A stretch of 64,000 nucleotides of DNA, taken from positions 248,001-312,000 of the forward strand of contig NZ_FNWH01000004.1 of NCBI RefSeq assembly GCF_900106585.1. Direction: 5' to 3'. Source of the DNA: Acidaminococcus timonensis. GTDB lineage: Bacteria > Bacillota > Negativicutes > Acidaminococcales > Acidaminococcaceae. This document shows, one piece after another, positions 33,059 to 41,921 of the stretch (position 1 is the stretch's first letter; each line of letters starts with the position of its first letter). Under the pieces are notes generated by a model that was given only the letters and a program-made list of their open reading frames with translations, was not told where the DNA came from and made no database searches. The translations under genes were made by a program, and so were the position numbers.

Positions 33059-34321
33059 TTACAGGAACCGGGATCCAAAGCTGTACAGGGTCAGAGCCGT
33101 GGTAAACAGATAACACAGGGTCATGGAGATCTGCAGGACGCGCGGTGGTTTCAGCCCTGCCTGGACATCTTTTCTCCAGATCATCAGGGTCACGAAGAGT
33201 CCGGCTGTCGGAGTCCCGATACTGGTAGCCAAATTGGCCAGGAAAATCAGCTGAGTGGGCGAACCGCTGTAGGCAAAACATACAATCACGCCCAGAAGGA
33301 GGCAGGCCACACAACTCCAGCGGACCCGTTTGCTTTCCAGAGCCACTTCCCAGCCCATGCCTGCATTCAGCAGTACCACACCCCGCTGGGTATTCCCCAT
33401 CAATGCGGAAAAAGCAGATCCCAGCAGCGCGGCCCCCATGACAAATCGTGCCTTGCTGCCCAGTACGGGTTCCAGCATTCCTGCCATCTGGACTGGGCTG
33501 GAAATGGTCAGACCGGTGGGATGGAGGACAATGGCTCCCACTATAACGATGGCACCGGAAATCAGGATGACAGTCAGGACATGGGCACAGGCATCGGAAA
33601 GCATGGTTCCGTTGAACAGATCCTGTTTCTTCCACTTTTTCTCCGCTCCCAGATAAGTTCCGTAAATCCCGGCGGTAATGGAAGCATGGGTACTGAGGAA
33701 GGCCAATGATCCCAGGACACTCCCTTCCGGAAATCCCCAGTGGGTCAATCCCTGGATGAATCTCCCGGGATCCGGCCCTCCGGAAGCATACAGGGTGGCA
33801 TAAAAAGCCAGGATCATCCCCAGGATGCAGACCATGACGGCTTTTTCGATTTTGGAGTACGTATCTTTGGAAAAATACAATCCCAGCAGCAGGGCCAGCA
33901 TGATCAGCGCTCCGATCTTCCAGTCGACGCCAAAAAGAAGGCTCATGCCGGCACCGCTGCCGGAAATATTGCCAAAGGTAAAGAACAGGCAGGAAAAGAA
34001 CAGACAGATGCCCACAAAGGCTGCCGCACCATTGCCATAATAGTGCCGGATCCCATGGAGCAGTGGCATCCCGGTAAGCATGGCAAGCCGGTAACAGGTA
34101 AGCATAAAGGTGATGCTCATGATGAAGATGGGGATAAAAAGCCAGAGCATATGATATCCGTAGCTGGCTCCCAGCATGGCCGCCGTTGTGATGGCCCCCG
34201 GTCCCACCACGACACCAGCCAGTATGATGCCGGGACCGATCCGCTTCAAGATCTCCAGAAAAGTCAGCCGTTCTACGGCTGACGGGTCAAAGCCCAGTTG
34301 TTTACTTACTGCAGATTCCAT
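33059..34321 (-). CDS. Nramp-fold transporter lacking canonical metal motifs (copy 2)
   Basis: 420 residues, closely similar along its whole length to the protein at 30080-31330. It shares the same GPGA replacement of DPGN (residues 40-43) and the same TM6 segment (THASITAGIYGTYLGAEKKW). It lies 130 bp downstream of the DapA-type lyase on the same strand, separated by a hairpin, so it can be read through from the LacI-controlled promoter. An AAGGAAG site precedes the ATG. The pair probably arose by duplication within this regulon. The substrate is unknown and is probably what the lyase cleaves. Confidence 0.82.
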   Translation of the reverse strand: MESAVSKQLGFDPSAVERLTFLEILKRIGPGIILAGVVVGPGAITTAAMLGASYGYHMLWLFIPIFIMSITFMLTCYRLAMLTGMPLLHGIRHYYGNGAAAFVGICLFFSCLFFTFGNISGSGAGMSLLFGVDWKIGALIMLALLLGLYFSKDTYSKIEKAVMVCILGMILAFYATLYASGGPDPGRFIQGLTHWGFPEGSVLGSLAFLSTHASITAGIYGTYLGAEKKWKKQDLFNGTMLSDACAHVLTVILISGAIVIVGAIVLHPTGLTISSPVQMAGMLEPVLGSKARFVMGAALLGSAFSALMGNTQRGVVLLNAGMGWEVALESKRVRWSCVACLLLGVIVCFAYSGSPTQLIFLANLATSIGTPTAGLFVTLMIWRKDVQAGLKPPRVLQISMTLCYLFTTALTLYSFGSRFL

Positions 34322-34346
34322 ATTTTTCTTCCTTTTTTTAAATGAA

Positions 34347-34378
34347 GACGGCTGCCCATGCTTGAATGGGCAGCCGTC
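34347..34378 (-). terminator. Hairpin between lyase and transporter genes
   Basis: GACGGCTGCCCAT / ATGGGCAGCCGTC arms with a short loop, then TTCATTTAAAA on the minus strand. Probably an intercistronic attenuator that lowers transporter expression. Confidence 0.65.
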
Positions 34379-34451
34379 CAGTGGGTTTCCTATAGAGGAT
34401 CAAGAGGATGGTTTTATGCGCTCTGATTCATTTCAGAGAAGAGGATCCCGC

Positions 34452-35426
34452 TTATTTTTCGAAGGGTTTCATATCCACTTTGGGCAGACCGCTTTCTTTC
34501 AGGCCCTTGGCCACCCAGTCTTTCTGGGTCTGGTCCAGAGGCAGCACCGGTTTCCGCATCAAGCCGCTGGTGAACACACCCCGCTGTACCAGGGCTTCCT
34601 TCAGACGGGCATGGGCTTCGCCGGAAGGCTGGCCGCCGCCGTAAATGGCCTGGCTGATGGGATAGATGGCATTGGAGGCATCCTGGGCTTCTTTCAGGGT
34701 ATGATGAGCCGGATCCTTGAATACATCCCAGGCTTTGGTGATCAGTTCAGGCACGCAGCCGGCGAACCCGATCAGAGCGCCGTCCATGCCGGGGAACCAG
34801 GATACGCACAGGGTTTCGTCGTGGCAGGTGATCAGAGATACATCCGGGCAGGCTTTCCGCAGTTCCCGCACGTCGTGTTCGTAGATGGCCGTTACACGGG
34901 TACCCATCTTGATGGCTTTCACATGGGGGATCTCCTTGACCATCTTGATCAGGGTTTCAACCGGGTAGAAGGCCTTGCTGGTAGCCGGGTACAGGTGGAT
35001 GATGATATCGATGTCGGCACCGTCAGCCACATCTTTGATGAATTCAAAGGGAGCATCCGGATTCATCCCGAAACGCAGCCACATATGAGGGGGCATCAGC
35101 AGAATGCCGTCTGCGCCGGCTTCTTTGGCATCTTTGGCCATGTCGATGGCGCCCTGGGTGTTTTCACAGTTCACGCCGGAGATGATGGTCATGACATCGC
35201 CGCATTCTTCTGCGCAGATTTCGGTGACCCGTTTCCGTTCTTCCCGGGTCAGGCCGGTGACTTCACCGGTGTGGCCATTGCAGACCAGACCTTCGATGCC
35301 TTTGTTGTAGAAGGATTTGATCCAGCGCAGGTACGCTCTGAATTCCGGTTCGTTGATGGAGTAATCCGGGTTCAAAGGAACGGATACCGCCGGGAAAATG
35401 GTTTTGAAATTCTTTTGTTTTGCCAT
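34452..35426 (-). CDS. DapA/NAL-family aldolase-lyase (dihydrodipicolinate synthase superfamily)
   Basis: A 324-residue TIM-barrel class I aldolase. Schiff-base lysine Lys173 in VKAIKMGTR, catalytic Tyr146 in IIHLYPATS, and the substrate-carboxylate loop NGHTGEVTGL. The latter departs from the G-T-T-G-E of true DapA, and the C-terminal part is long, so a catabolic role (cleavage of a 2-keto acid) is more likely than lysine synthesis. The promoter has two LacI-type operators. It is co-directional with the copy-2 Nramp-fold transporter. The pyruvate- or oxoacid-forming substrate is not identifiable from sequence. Confidence 0.82.
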   Translation of the reverse strand: MAKQKNFKTIFPAVSVPLNPDYSINEPEFRAYLRWIKSFYNKGIEGLVCNGHTGEVTGLTREERKRVTEICAEECGDVMTIISGVNCENTQGAIDMAKDAKEAGADGILLMPPHMWLRFGMNPDAPFEFIKDVADGADIDIIIHLYPATSKAFYPVETLIKMVKEIPHVKAIKMGTRVTAIYEHDVRELRKACPDVSLITCHDETLCVSWFPGMDGALIGFAGCVPELITKAWDVFKDPAHHTLKEAQDASNAIYPISQAIYGGGQPSGEAHARLKEALVQRGVFTSGLMRKPVLPLDQTQKDWVAKGLKESGLPKVDMKPFEK

Positions 35427-35482
35427 GATGAAAACCTCCTGAACATTTATGATTTTTTTCGTTACGACCTTGTTCTTGTCTC

Positions 35483-35570
35483 TGCAATCGTTTGCATCAA
35501 CCTTGACTATTTTATATCATGTTTCGGTGGTTCCCGTCAATGTTTTCAGACAGTTCCGCAATTTTTTGCA
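35483..35570 (-). promoter_or_regulatory. Promoter with two LacI-type operators (DapA-type lyase)
   Basis: Minus strand TTGACG (35535-35540), 18-base spacer and TATAAA (35511-35516). O1 at 35483-35496 is the perfect palindrome-type operator TGCAATCGTTTGCA. O2 at 35557-35570 is CGCAATTTTTTGCA. Centre-to-centre distance is 74 bp, the same as at 31421-31508. Confidence 0.8.
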
Positions 35571-35828
35571 ACAGGATATTGCGGATAAAGCAAGTAATTA
35601 TGCGGTATTACGGTTTTAAAACGGAAAATCTCATTTTCCATATTTTCCCTTGTATGCAATGCAATCGTTTTCTATTTATGGTGGAATTAACCCTCCATAC
35701 GTGCTATTTCCCAGGTCCAGTACGCCATATCGCCCGGTAAACCCGCCCCCCGGCCTGGTGCGGGTCGATCACGCCGATCGACCCCTACGGTTTCGGTGTT
35801 CCACCGACTGGCGCGCCCCTGTTCAAAA
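35571..35828. other. Intergenic region with palindromic fragments
   Basis: An AT-rich stretch, then CGGGTCGATCACGCCGATCGACCC and related fragments at about 35760-35790. No coding region is seen. Confidence 0.5.
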
Positions 35829-35830
35829 AA

Positions 35831-35860
35831 AGAGAGTCGTGGAATCTTCCACGACTCTCT
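35831..35860 (-). terminator. Terminator of the second MalY gene
   Basis: AGAGAGTCGTGGAA / TTCCACGACTCTCT arms, with a seven-base T-run on the minus strand. Confidence 0.85.
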
Positions 35861-35951
35861 TCTTTTAGCTGCCGACTAGTGACTAGAGAATAGTGACTGC
35901 TCTTACTTCTCCGCAATGGCTCCGATTTCTCTTTAGGAATGGCTCCTTTGC

Positions 35952-37175
35952 TTACTTGTTGTTGTGTTCCTTTACAGCCTTCACGATCCGGTCCAGGCCC
36001 TTCTGGATGGTGGCCCGGGGCTGTGCCAGGTTCAGCCGGATGTACCCTTTGGCGTTGTCCACGAACAGGGCATCCCCGCCTTCCAGCAGCACACCGGCCT
36101 TGTTGGCCATAAAGTCCGGGATGTTCTCCACATCGCCCAGGTAGGCGTTCATATCCACCCAAGCCAGGTACGTGGCTTCCGCCACCTTGTAATGGGTTTC
36201 CGGCAGTTCCTTATCCAGAGTATCCTTCACCAGTTTAAAGTTGCCATCCAGGTAGGTCTTCAGCTGATCCAGCCATTCGTACCCATGTTCATAAGCTGCC
36301 GTGTGGGCCGCAATGGACAAGGGGTTCACGTTCATGGCGTAAGAATCAGTGTAATTGATGTACAGCTGCTTCAGCTGCGGATCCCGGATGATGATCTCGG
36401 CGAACATCATGCCAGCCATATTGAAAGCCTTGGACGCGGACGTGCACACGATCAGCTTGTTGTAGTCCGGCATGATTTTGGCCATGGGGATGTGTTTCAC
36501 ACCCTGCCGCAGCAGGTCGCAGTGGATTTCATCGCTGATGATCCACAGGTTGTGTTTTTCCACGATGGCAGCCACTTTCTTCAGTTCCTCTTCCGTCCAT
36601 ACCCGGCCGGTGGGGTTCTGGGGGTTGCACCAGATCAGCAGCTTTGCGAAGGGATCGGCCGCATCTTTTTCCAGCTGGTCGAAGTCGATCTTCCAGTCGC
36701 CGTTTTCATCCTTCACCAGCTTATTGTGGATGGCGTGCTTGTGGTTGTAATCCAGGGGATGCTGGAAATACCCATAGGCCGGCGTGTTCACGATGGCCTT
36801 GTCGTGATCGCTGAGCAGCAGGTTTGTCAGCTCGTACAGAGCCGGGATGATACCCAGAGAAAAGCAAATCTGGTCCTTGGGATAGGTCCAGCCATACATC
36901 TTCTGGTTCCAGGCGTTGTAGGCCTCGTAGAATTCCGGTTCAAACACCTGGCTGTAGCCGATGATCCGCTTGTCCGCCCGATCCTTGATGGCCTGGATAA
37001 TGGCCGGGCACATGGCAAATTCCATATCTGCCACCCACATCCGGACAAATTCGTCATCTTTGAAAGGGAATTTTTTCTTCCCTTCAAAGTCATGGAAGAT
37101 ATAGCCCCGGAATCCATCCGTATTCAGGGCATTGGTGTGGTACCGGTTGACGATTTCATCAAAATCATACTTCAT
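35952..37175 (-). CDS. MalY/PatB-type PLP aminotransferase or C-S lyase (second copy)
   Basis: A 407-residue fold-type I PLP enzyme. Schiff-base Lys249 in TSASKAFNMAG, NPQNPTGRVW and SDEIHCDLL motifs, and the family WVADMEF segment near residue 48. It is only moderately similar to the protein at 24515-25702, so it is an old paralogue rather than a recent duplicate. Likely beta-lyase on cystathionine/cysteine or an aminotransferase. It is followed by a terminator at 35831-35860. The HTH regulator just upstream (37435-38142) is on the same strand but has its own terminator. Confidence 0.9.
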   Translation of the reverse strand: MKYDFDEIVNRYHTNALNTDGFRGYIFHDFEGKKKFPFKDDEFVRMWVADMEFAMCPAIIQAIKDRADKRIIGYSQVFEPEFYEAYNAWNQKMYGWTYPKDQICFSLGIIPALYELTNLLLSDHDKAIVNTPAYGYFQHPLDYNHKHAIHNKLVKDENGDWKIDFDQLEKDAADPFAKLLIWCNPQNPTGRVWTEEELKKVAAIVEKHNLWIISDEIHCDLLRQGVKHIPMAKIMPDYNKLIVCTSASKAFNMAGMMFAEIIIRDPQLKQLYINYTDSYAMNVNPLSIAAHTAAYEHGYEWLDQLKTYLDGNFKLVKDTLDKELPETHYKVAEATYLAWVDMNAYLGDVENIPDFMANKAGVLLEGGDALFVDNAKGYIRLNLAQPRATIQKGLDRIVKAVKEHNNK

Positions 37176-37401
37176 GGCATATTCCCCTTTTCTGGTTTTT
37201 CTTCTTGTCTATACTGTAACAGAAAGGGCTATGTCCGACAACGTGAGCAGGGTCTCCTGTCAGGAAAAGAGATTCGCCAAAAAGTTTATTGGAAAGAAAA
37301 TTTTCCCTCTTTATCTTGCTTTTTTTCGCCTGATTTGCCAAATCTCTCCAGTTTCATGGAAAAAATGATTTTCGTGAAACTTGGAGCTCCTTATAAAAAA
37401 A

Positions 37402-37420
37402 GACCGCCTCCAGGGCGGTC
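37402..37420 (-). terminator. Terminator of the HTH regulator gene
   Basis: GACCGCCT / AGGGCGGTC arms, with TCTTTTTTTATAAGG on the minus strand. Confidence 0.8.
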
Positions 37421-37434
37421 CAGTCAACTCTTCC

Positions 37435-38142
37435 CTAGGTGACGGGAAGCATATTGTACAATTTCAGCAGACGGATATCCTCTTTGCTGATTTTTACCAT
37501 TTTGAGCAGTGTCTCGTCTTCTTTTAACGGCTGTTTGGCCAGCAGCATTTTCGTTGCGATGGGCATCATGGGACGGGAAGAGAGCCCATTCCACAGCCCC
37601 CATTTCACCGGAGCATCCAGATAAGGTGCCAGTACCTGCAGAGAGGCCTTTTCCATGGGTGTCTCCTGGTTCCTCAGGCTCATATAGGTCAGGGCATCAT
37701 AGTGTTCCATTATGCCCTCATACGTATTCTCACAGTCCTGGTAGCGGGAAAATTCCTTACAATTCATGTACAGCCGGATGTGATACTGCTGGTTCTCCAG
37801 CGGCGTGATTTCATCAAAGACACAGCGGATCAGCTGTCCGGAGCGTCCATCATAAAAATACCCGTAAAAAGTGGACAGACCTCTAAAAAAGCCCGGACTT
37901 TCCAGCCTGTTCTGTTCCGCCTGGACCACTTCCGGCTGCGGGCAGAGCAGCTGATCGATATGGACCTGGAGGGCCTTGGCGATTTCGTATAACGTATCTA
38001 TATCCAGGGTGATCTCGCCACTTTCATATTTGGACACCGTGGACTTGCTTTTGCAGATTTTCTCAGCCAGTTCTCCCAGTGTCAGCTGCCGCGCTTTACG
38101 GAATGCATGGATTTTCTCCCCGATCTTCTCCCCGACGGACAT
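37435..38142 (-). CDS. XRE-family HTH regulator with long unknown C-terminal domain
   Basis: 235 residues. HTH_3 domain at about 5-62 (LTLGELAEKICKSKSTVSKY...GEITLDIDTLYEIAKAL), then a 170-residue domain with no motif I recognise (FYGYFYDGRSGQLIRCVFDE; later LSSRPMMPIATKMLL). The in-frame start 12 codons earlier (38178) has no ribosome site, while ATG 38140-38142 follows TGAGGAGGG. It sits between the MalY and HAAAP permease genes on the same strand with terminators on both sides, so it is probably monocistronic. It may control one of these amino-acid genes. Confidence 0.85.
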   Translation of the reverse strand: MSVGEKIGEKIHAFRKARQLTLGELAEKICKSKSTVSKYESGEITLDIDTLYEIAKALQVHIDQLLCPQPEVVQAEQNRLESPGFFRGLSTFYGYFYDGRSGQLIRCVFDEITPLENQQYHIRLYMNCKEFSRYQDCENTYEGIMEHYDALTYMSLRNQETPMEKASLQVLAPYLDAPVKWGLWNGLSSRPMMPIATKMLLAKQPLKEDETLLKMVKISKEDIRLLKLYNMLPVT

Positions 38143-38287
38143 ATTGCCCTCCTCACCCGATTTCTTAGAACCGCTCAAACAAATATTCTGCGTTCTTTTC
38201 TGTTTTTGTCATATATTTTATCATATTTTTTACCTTTAATTCTACTTCCGAAGGTCCTGTCCTTTTCCTGTTCCCGAAAAAGAAAAA

Positions 38288-38314
38288 GAGGACACAACAT
38301 GATGTTGTGTCCTC
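38288..38314 (-). terminator. Terminator of the HAAAP permease gene
   Basis: GAGGACACAACAT / ATGTTGTGTCCTC, an almost loop-free palindrome, followed by TTTTTC on the minus strand. Confidence 0.8.
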
Positions 38315-38336
38315 AGAAAACGAGGGATGAAACCGC

Positions 38337-39659
38337 TTAGCCCTCCAGTACATTCAGGAACGGCGATACGATCAGGAGGAAACCGGTGAGAACGATGGCC
38401 CAAAGGACCGGTCCTTTATATTGCTGCAGATAAGGGACTTGATAGACCAGTACGGTGGGTACCAGACAACCGATGATACCGATACAGGGCCCTAAAAACG
38501 CAAGCAGCAGCAGGACAGGAAGGTTAAAAGCAGCACAGGCCCAGCAGAAGATCAGACTGAAAAGGACAATCCCTTTATCCAGCGTGGCCCCTTTGATCCG
38601 ATCTGCATTCATGAACCGATGCAGGATATTAAGGAGGATCCCTTTAATGCTTTCGCAAAAGCCCAGGAAGTTGCTGAAGAAGGAGGTCAGGATGGCAAAG
38701 AGAGACAGCAGCAGGCTGAGGATCTTTACGGTGGCCGCATTCATATTGCCGGCCGCCATGGCCAGGGCAGATATGTTCTGTTCTTTGGCCAGGAGAGCCA
38801 TTTCCCGGCTGGTTCCCAGATTAAAAGAAACCGCAAAGAAGAAAACGATCACAAACAAAATGACAAAGGCGATATTCATGGTGCGCATCGCTTTATAGCG
38901 GGCCACTTCCTGGTTGGGATAATGCTTCCGGTAACTGATGACCATGGGACTCAGGCTTTGGATGAAAAGGATCGAAGTGAGGGTAAAGGGTAGCATGATG
39001 ATGACCTGTTTGATGGTGGTCCAGGCATCGGGCAGCGGCGCAATATTGGACAGATTCCATTCCGGTACGAAGCGGATCCCCATCAGGATCAGTGCGGCCA
39101 GGATCACAAGAGCCATAAAGGTCTGGAGTTTGAACAAAATCTTTTCGCCACGGGAGGCAATGAAGATCAGAACAGCCATGAGTACGAACGTATACAGGTG
39201 ATTGCCTGCCAGATTCGTGCTGGTTACACCAAAGCTGTAAAGGAAAGTGGCGCTGTCGTTGTTGACAACCGTGGAGTACGTGATGATGGTATCGACCAGC
39301 ATGATGAAGTAGCAGATCCCCATGAGGAATCCCCAGTTCTTCCCCAGGTAACCGGAAATGGTTTCCGCATAAACCTGATTTTTGGGAGAAGCCGCCAGTG
39401 TATTGATATACAGGCGCTGGAAGGCATACATCACCGGATAACCGATAAGGGCGGACAGCAGAAAGATCAGGAGCCCTGTAACGCCAATCTGGATGGGCAG
39501 GAACACGATCCCGGAACCGATGGCCATCCCCACACTCATGACGATCCAGCCCCAATCCGTTTCATCAAAGCGGATGGATTGTTTCCATTCTTCCTGCGTC
39601 ATTCCGGCCCGTTCCCAGGGAACCCGGGAAGAGGGGTTTCGTTTCTCTTCTGTCATCAT
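38337..39659 (-). CDS. Hydroxy/aromatic amino acid permease (HAAAP family, SdaC-like)
   Basis: A 440-residue inner-membrane protein with eleven or so hydrophobic segments. The N-terminal extension RFDETDWGWIVMSVGMAIGS, followed by GIVFLPIQIG, matches the SdaC/YhaO/TdcC-type serine/threonine:H+ symporters of the HAAAP family. It would supply serine or threonine to the deaminases and lyases encoded nearby (22968, 24515, 35952). Start MMTEEKR; an AAGGAGGTCATT site precedes the second ATG. Monocistronic, with a terminator downstream. Confidence 0.85.
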   Translation of the reverse strand: MMTEEKRNPSSRVPWERAGMTQEEWKQSIRFDETDWGWIVMSVGMAIGSGIVFLPIQIGVTGLLIFLLSALIGYPVMYAFQRLYINTLAASPKNQVYAETISGYLGKNWGFLMGICYFIMLVDTIITYSTVVNNDSATFLYSFGVTSTNLAGNHLYTFVLMAVLIFIASRGEKILFKLQTFMALVILAALILMGIRFVPEWNLSNIAPLPDAWTTIKQVIIMLPFTLTSILFIQSLSPMVISYRKHYPNQEVARYKAMRTMNIAFVILFVIVFFFAVSFNLGTSREMALLAKEQNISALAMAAGNMNAATVKILSLLLSLFAILTSFFSNFLGFCESIKGILLNILHRFMNADRIKGATLDKGIVLFSLIFCWACAAFNLPVLLLLAFLGPCIGIIGCLVPTVLVYQVPYLQQYKGPVLWAIVLTGFLLIVSPFLNVLEG

Positions 39660-39953
39660 AATGACCTCCTTGGTTTGGAATATATCTGTGACTCAGTGTA
39701 AGCAGATTATATGATTCAGAAGATATCGCTGACAAATCGCCATGTGTTTCGTATAACGAAAATAATCAATGCCTTTAGTTTCTTAAAAAGAAATAAATTC
39801 AGAATTGAATGGACAAAACAGCAAAATTATAAAAAAAGGGCCCTCCGATTACAGAAAAAATTGATTTTTAAGAGACCAAAAAAAGGACGTGAGCAAAATG
39901 GCTCACGTCCCTGGATGGTGGAGAATCGAACTTCAGCCCACCAGTCTTGCTTT
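39660..39953. other. Intergenic, AT-rich, with terminator at 39885-39910
   Basis: GGACGTGAGC / GCTCACGTCC hairpin (39885-39910) with a T-run on the minus strand terminates the RidA gene. The rest (39670-39880) is AT-rich upstream sequence of the permease gene; no gene. Confidence 0.7.
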
Positions 39954-40328
39954 TTATTTCTCCGCAATGGCTTCGATTTCGCATTTCACGCCCAGGGGCA
40001 GATCTTTCACTGCCACGCAGGAACGGGCCGGGTTGCTGACGAAGTATTTCTTGTATACAGCATTGAAGGCGGCGAAATCGCCCATGTCGGCCAGGAAGCA
40101 GGTGGTCTTGACCACTTTGTCGAACCCGCTGCCGGCGGCTTCCAGGATGGCTCCCACATTCTTGCAGGATTGTTCAGCCTGGACTTCGATGGCTTCCCCG
40201 CCTACCTTGCCCGTAGCCGGATCAATGGGGGTCTGCCCGGACACAAATACCATATTGCCGCACACCTTGCCCTGGGAATAAGGGCCTACTGCGGCCGGAG
40301 CATTTTTCGTTGCAATCGTTTCTGCCAT
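39954..40328 (-). CDS. ridA: RidA-family enamine/imine deaminase
   Basis: 124 residues, the full RidA length. Conserved active-site residues are present: Tyr17 (GPYSQG), Arg102 (NPARSCVAV) and Glu118 (KCEIEAIA). RidA hydrolyses reactive 2-aminoacrylate and other enamines released by PLP dehydratases and lyases, so it fits a genome segment with threonine and D-serine dehydratases and two C-S lyases. The start ATG 40326-40328 has AAGGGAG upstream. Monocistronic, with the terminator at 39885. Confidence 0.95.
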   Translation of the reverse strand: MAETIATKNAPAAVGPYSQGKVCGNMVFVSGQTPIDPATGKVGGEAIEVQAEQSCKNVGAILEAAGSGFDKVVKTTCFLADMGDFAAFNAVYKKYFVSNPARSCVAVKDLPLGVKCEIEAIAEK

Positions 40329-40445
40329 ACTTATGATCTCCCTTCAAAAGCCTGATTTGTACATCCATGATAATATAGCTGGCCGATTCTGTCAAACCTT
40401 TTCAGGGAATTCCGCAAGCCTGTTATATAATTGCACAATCATCCC

Positions 40446-40979
40446 TTACTTCACCACCAGGAAATAATGATCCGTGGTGTCCACCAGGCTGTTGCTCAGC
40501 AGGCTTGCAAAGCCGGCTCCATCCAGCCCCCTGGCCTGGACGGAGAAGCTGTATTTCCCGTTGTTCCACTGGGCCGCATATGCTTTGTCGCCCAGTTTGG
40601 CAATCTGCACTTCTTCCCCGTTTACGGTTTTCTTTTCCCATTTAGCACCGTAAATACCACTGAGATTATTATTTTTATTGACTTTCTTCAAAGCAGTACG
40701 AACCCGCAGCACCGTGTCCGGCTGCCCCAGTTTCGTGAATTCCAGGTCGGCCAGTTCTTTGCTGATCACAGAAATATACGTGCAGGCATAGCCGGAATCC
40801 TTCGTCAGGTACAGGGGCGCATAGCCCAGGACTTTAGCCGCTTCGGCATAGGTGTCATAGGACACCATGGGGTTGGGGATCTGGTCCCCTTTGGCCTGGG
40901 GTGCCGCAAAGGCGGCCGGTGCCAGCAGCAGGCAGGCGGACGCAATGGCCAGAGACCGTTTCAAACCATTCATTTTCAT
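40446..40979 (-). CDS. Secreted hypothetical protein
   Basis: 177 residues with a clear signal peptide (LKRSLAIASACLLLAPAAFA, cleavage after AFA-A). The mature part of about 155 residues has alternating short strands (YLTKDSGYACTYISVISKEL; WNNGKYSFSVQARGLDGAGF), compatible with a small beta-rich periplasmic domain. No catalytic motif seen. It resembles DUF4367-type extracytoplasmic domains only loosely. An internal ATG two codons in (MNG) is an equally good start. Monocistronic. Function unknown. Confidence 0.75.
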   Translation of the reverse strand: MKMNGLKRSLAIASACLLLAPAAFAAPQAKGDQIPNPMVSYDTYAEAAKVLGYAPLYLTKDSGYACTYISVISKELADLEFTKLGQPDTVLRVRTALKKVNKNNNLSGIYGAKWEKKTVNGEEVQIAKLGDKAYAAQWNNGKYSFSVQARGLDGAGFASLLSNSLVDTTDHYFLVVK

Positions 40980-41149
40980 ACCAATTACCTCATTTCAAAC
41001 AAACTTGCCCTCATCAGGGCAAGAGGTATTGTATCACGTCCGGTGGACATTGACGAGACAAGAGAATATGTAATTTTATGCATAAAATAGGCCTGAAAAA
41101 AGTCAGTTGAAAAATAGAAGCGATAACAAGGTAAAAAAGGGAGGAAAGA

Positions 41150-41880
41150 AAATGGATAACAATAACAATAATCATCCACCCGCATAGCGGGTGGTTTTTC
41201 CTTTTCGGGCATAGCCCTAATACTACTGGCAACGTACAAGTACGTTAAAAAATTGGCCTGTCAGCCACGCACAGGATTACTTGCTACCCGTAAACGGGTC
41301 CCTGGGGTCGAAGATACTTAACTGATCCGCTACCCTATCCTGCTTCAGCTGATTGGCAATATAATTTTTAATTGCCACAGTATTTTTGCCGACAGTATCG
41401 ACATAGTATCCCTTGCACCAAAATTCGCGATTTCGGTAAGCAAATTTCATATTTCCAAACTTCTGGAAAATCATGAGACTGCTTTTGCCTTTCAGGTATC
41501 CCATGAATCCCGAAACGCTAATTTTGGGCGGGATACTTACTAACAGATGCACATGGTCAGGACAGATTTCTCCTTCGATAATCTCTACCCCTTTCCATGA
41601 GCAAAGTTGTCGTAAGATTTCTCTGATCGCCAACCTTTTTTCTTCATAGAAAACTTTTCTCCGATACTTTGGAGCAAACACAATATGATACTTACAATTC
41701 CATCTTGTGTGTGCTAAACTATGGTTAACATTACTTTGCCCACTTGGCATTGTAGTGCACCTCCTAATGTTTTACTTTGCATGACTGACAGGTCAATTGC
41801 ATCGTACTACATTGGGAGTTTTTTTCATAGCTATAAGCTTTCCGGAACCACGCCACTATGGCGTGGTTTTCAAAAGAACA
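41150..41880 (-). mobile_element. IS200/IS605-family element (tnpA only)
   Basis: A single transposase gene is flanked by foldback hairpins of the kind used by single-strand transposases: CCACCCGC / GCGGGTGG at 41174-41193 (with another small one at about 41205), and AACCACGCCA / TGGCGTGGTT at 41850-41872. No tnpB. Exact ends cannot be set without a related empty site; they are given approximately. It sits immediately downstream of tRNA-Val. Confidence 0.8.
41277..41750 (-). CDS. tnpA: IS200/IS605-family transposase TnpA (HUH-Y1)
   Basis: A 157-residue single-strand DNA transposase. The HUH metal motif is DHVHLLVS (residues about 63-70). The catalytic tyrosine lies in the C-terminal helix within GYYVDTVGKNT. 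Full length, with no frameshift, so potentially active. TTAGGAGG precedes the ATG. Flanked by the end hairpins described for the element. Confidence 0.95.
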   Translation of the reverse strand: MPSGQSNVNHSLAHTRWNCKYHIVFAPKYRRKVFYEEKRLAIREILRQLCSWKGVEIIEGEICPDHVHLLVSIPPKISVSGFMGYLKGKSSLMIFQKFGNMKFAYRNREFWCKGYYVDTVGKNTVAIKNYIANQLKQDRVADQLSIFDPRDPFTGSK

Positions 41881-41882
41881 CA

Positions 41883-41910
41883 AAAAAGGCTGTTGCCTCA
41901 GCAACAGCCA
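41883..41910 (-). terminator. Terminator of tRNA-Val
   Basis: GGCTGTTGC / GCAACAGCC arms, followed on the minus strand by TTTTTT, about 15 bases after the tRNA 3' end. Confidence 0.85.
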
Positions 41911-41921
41911 CTCTTTGCAAT

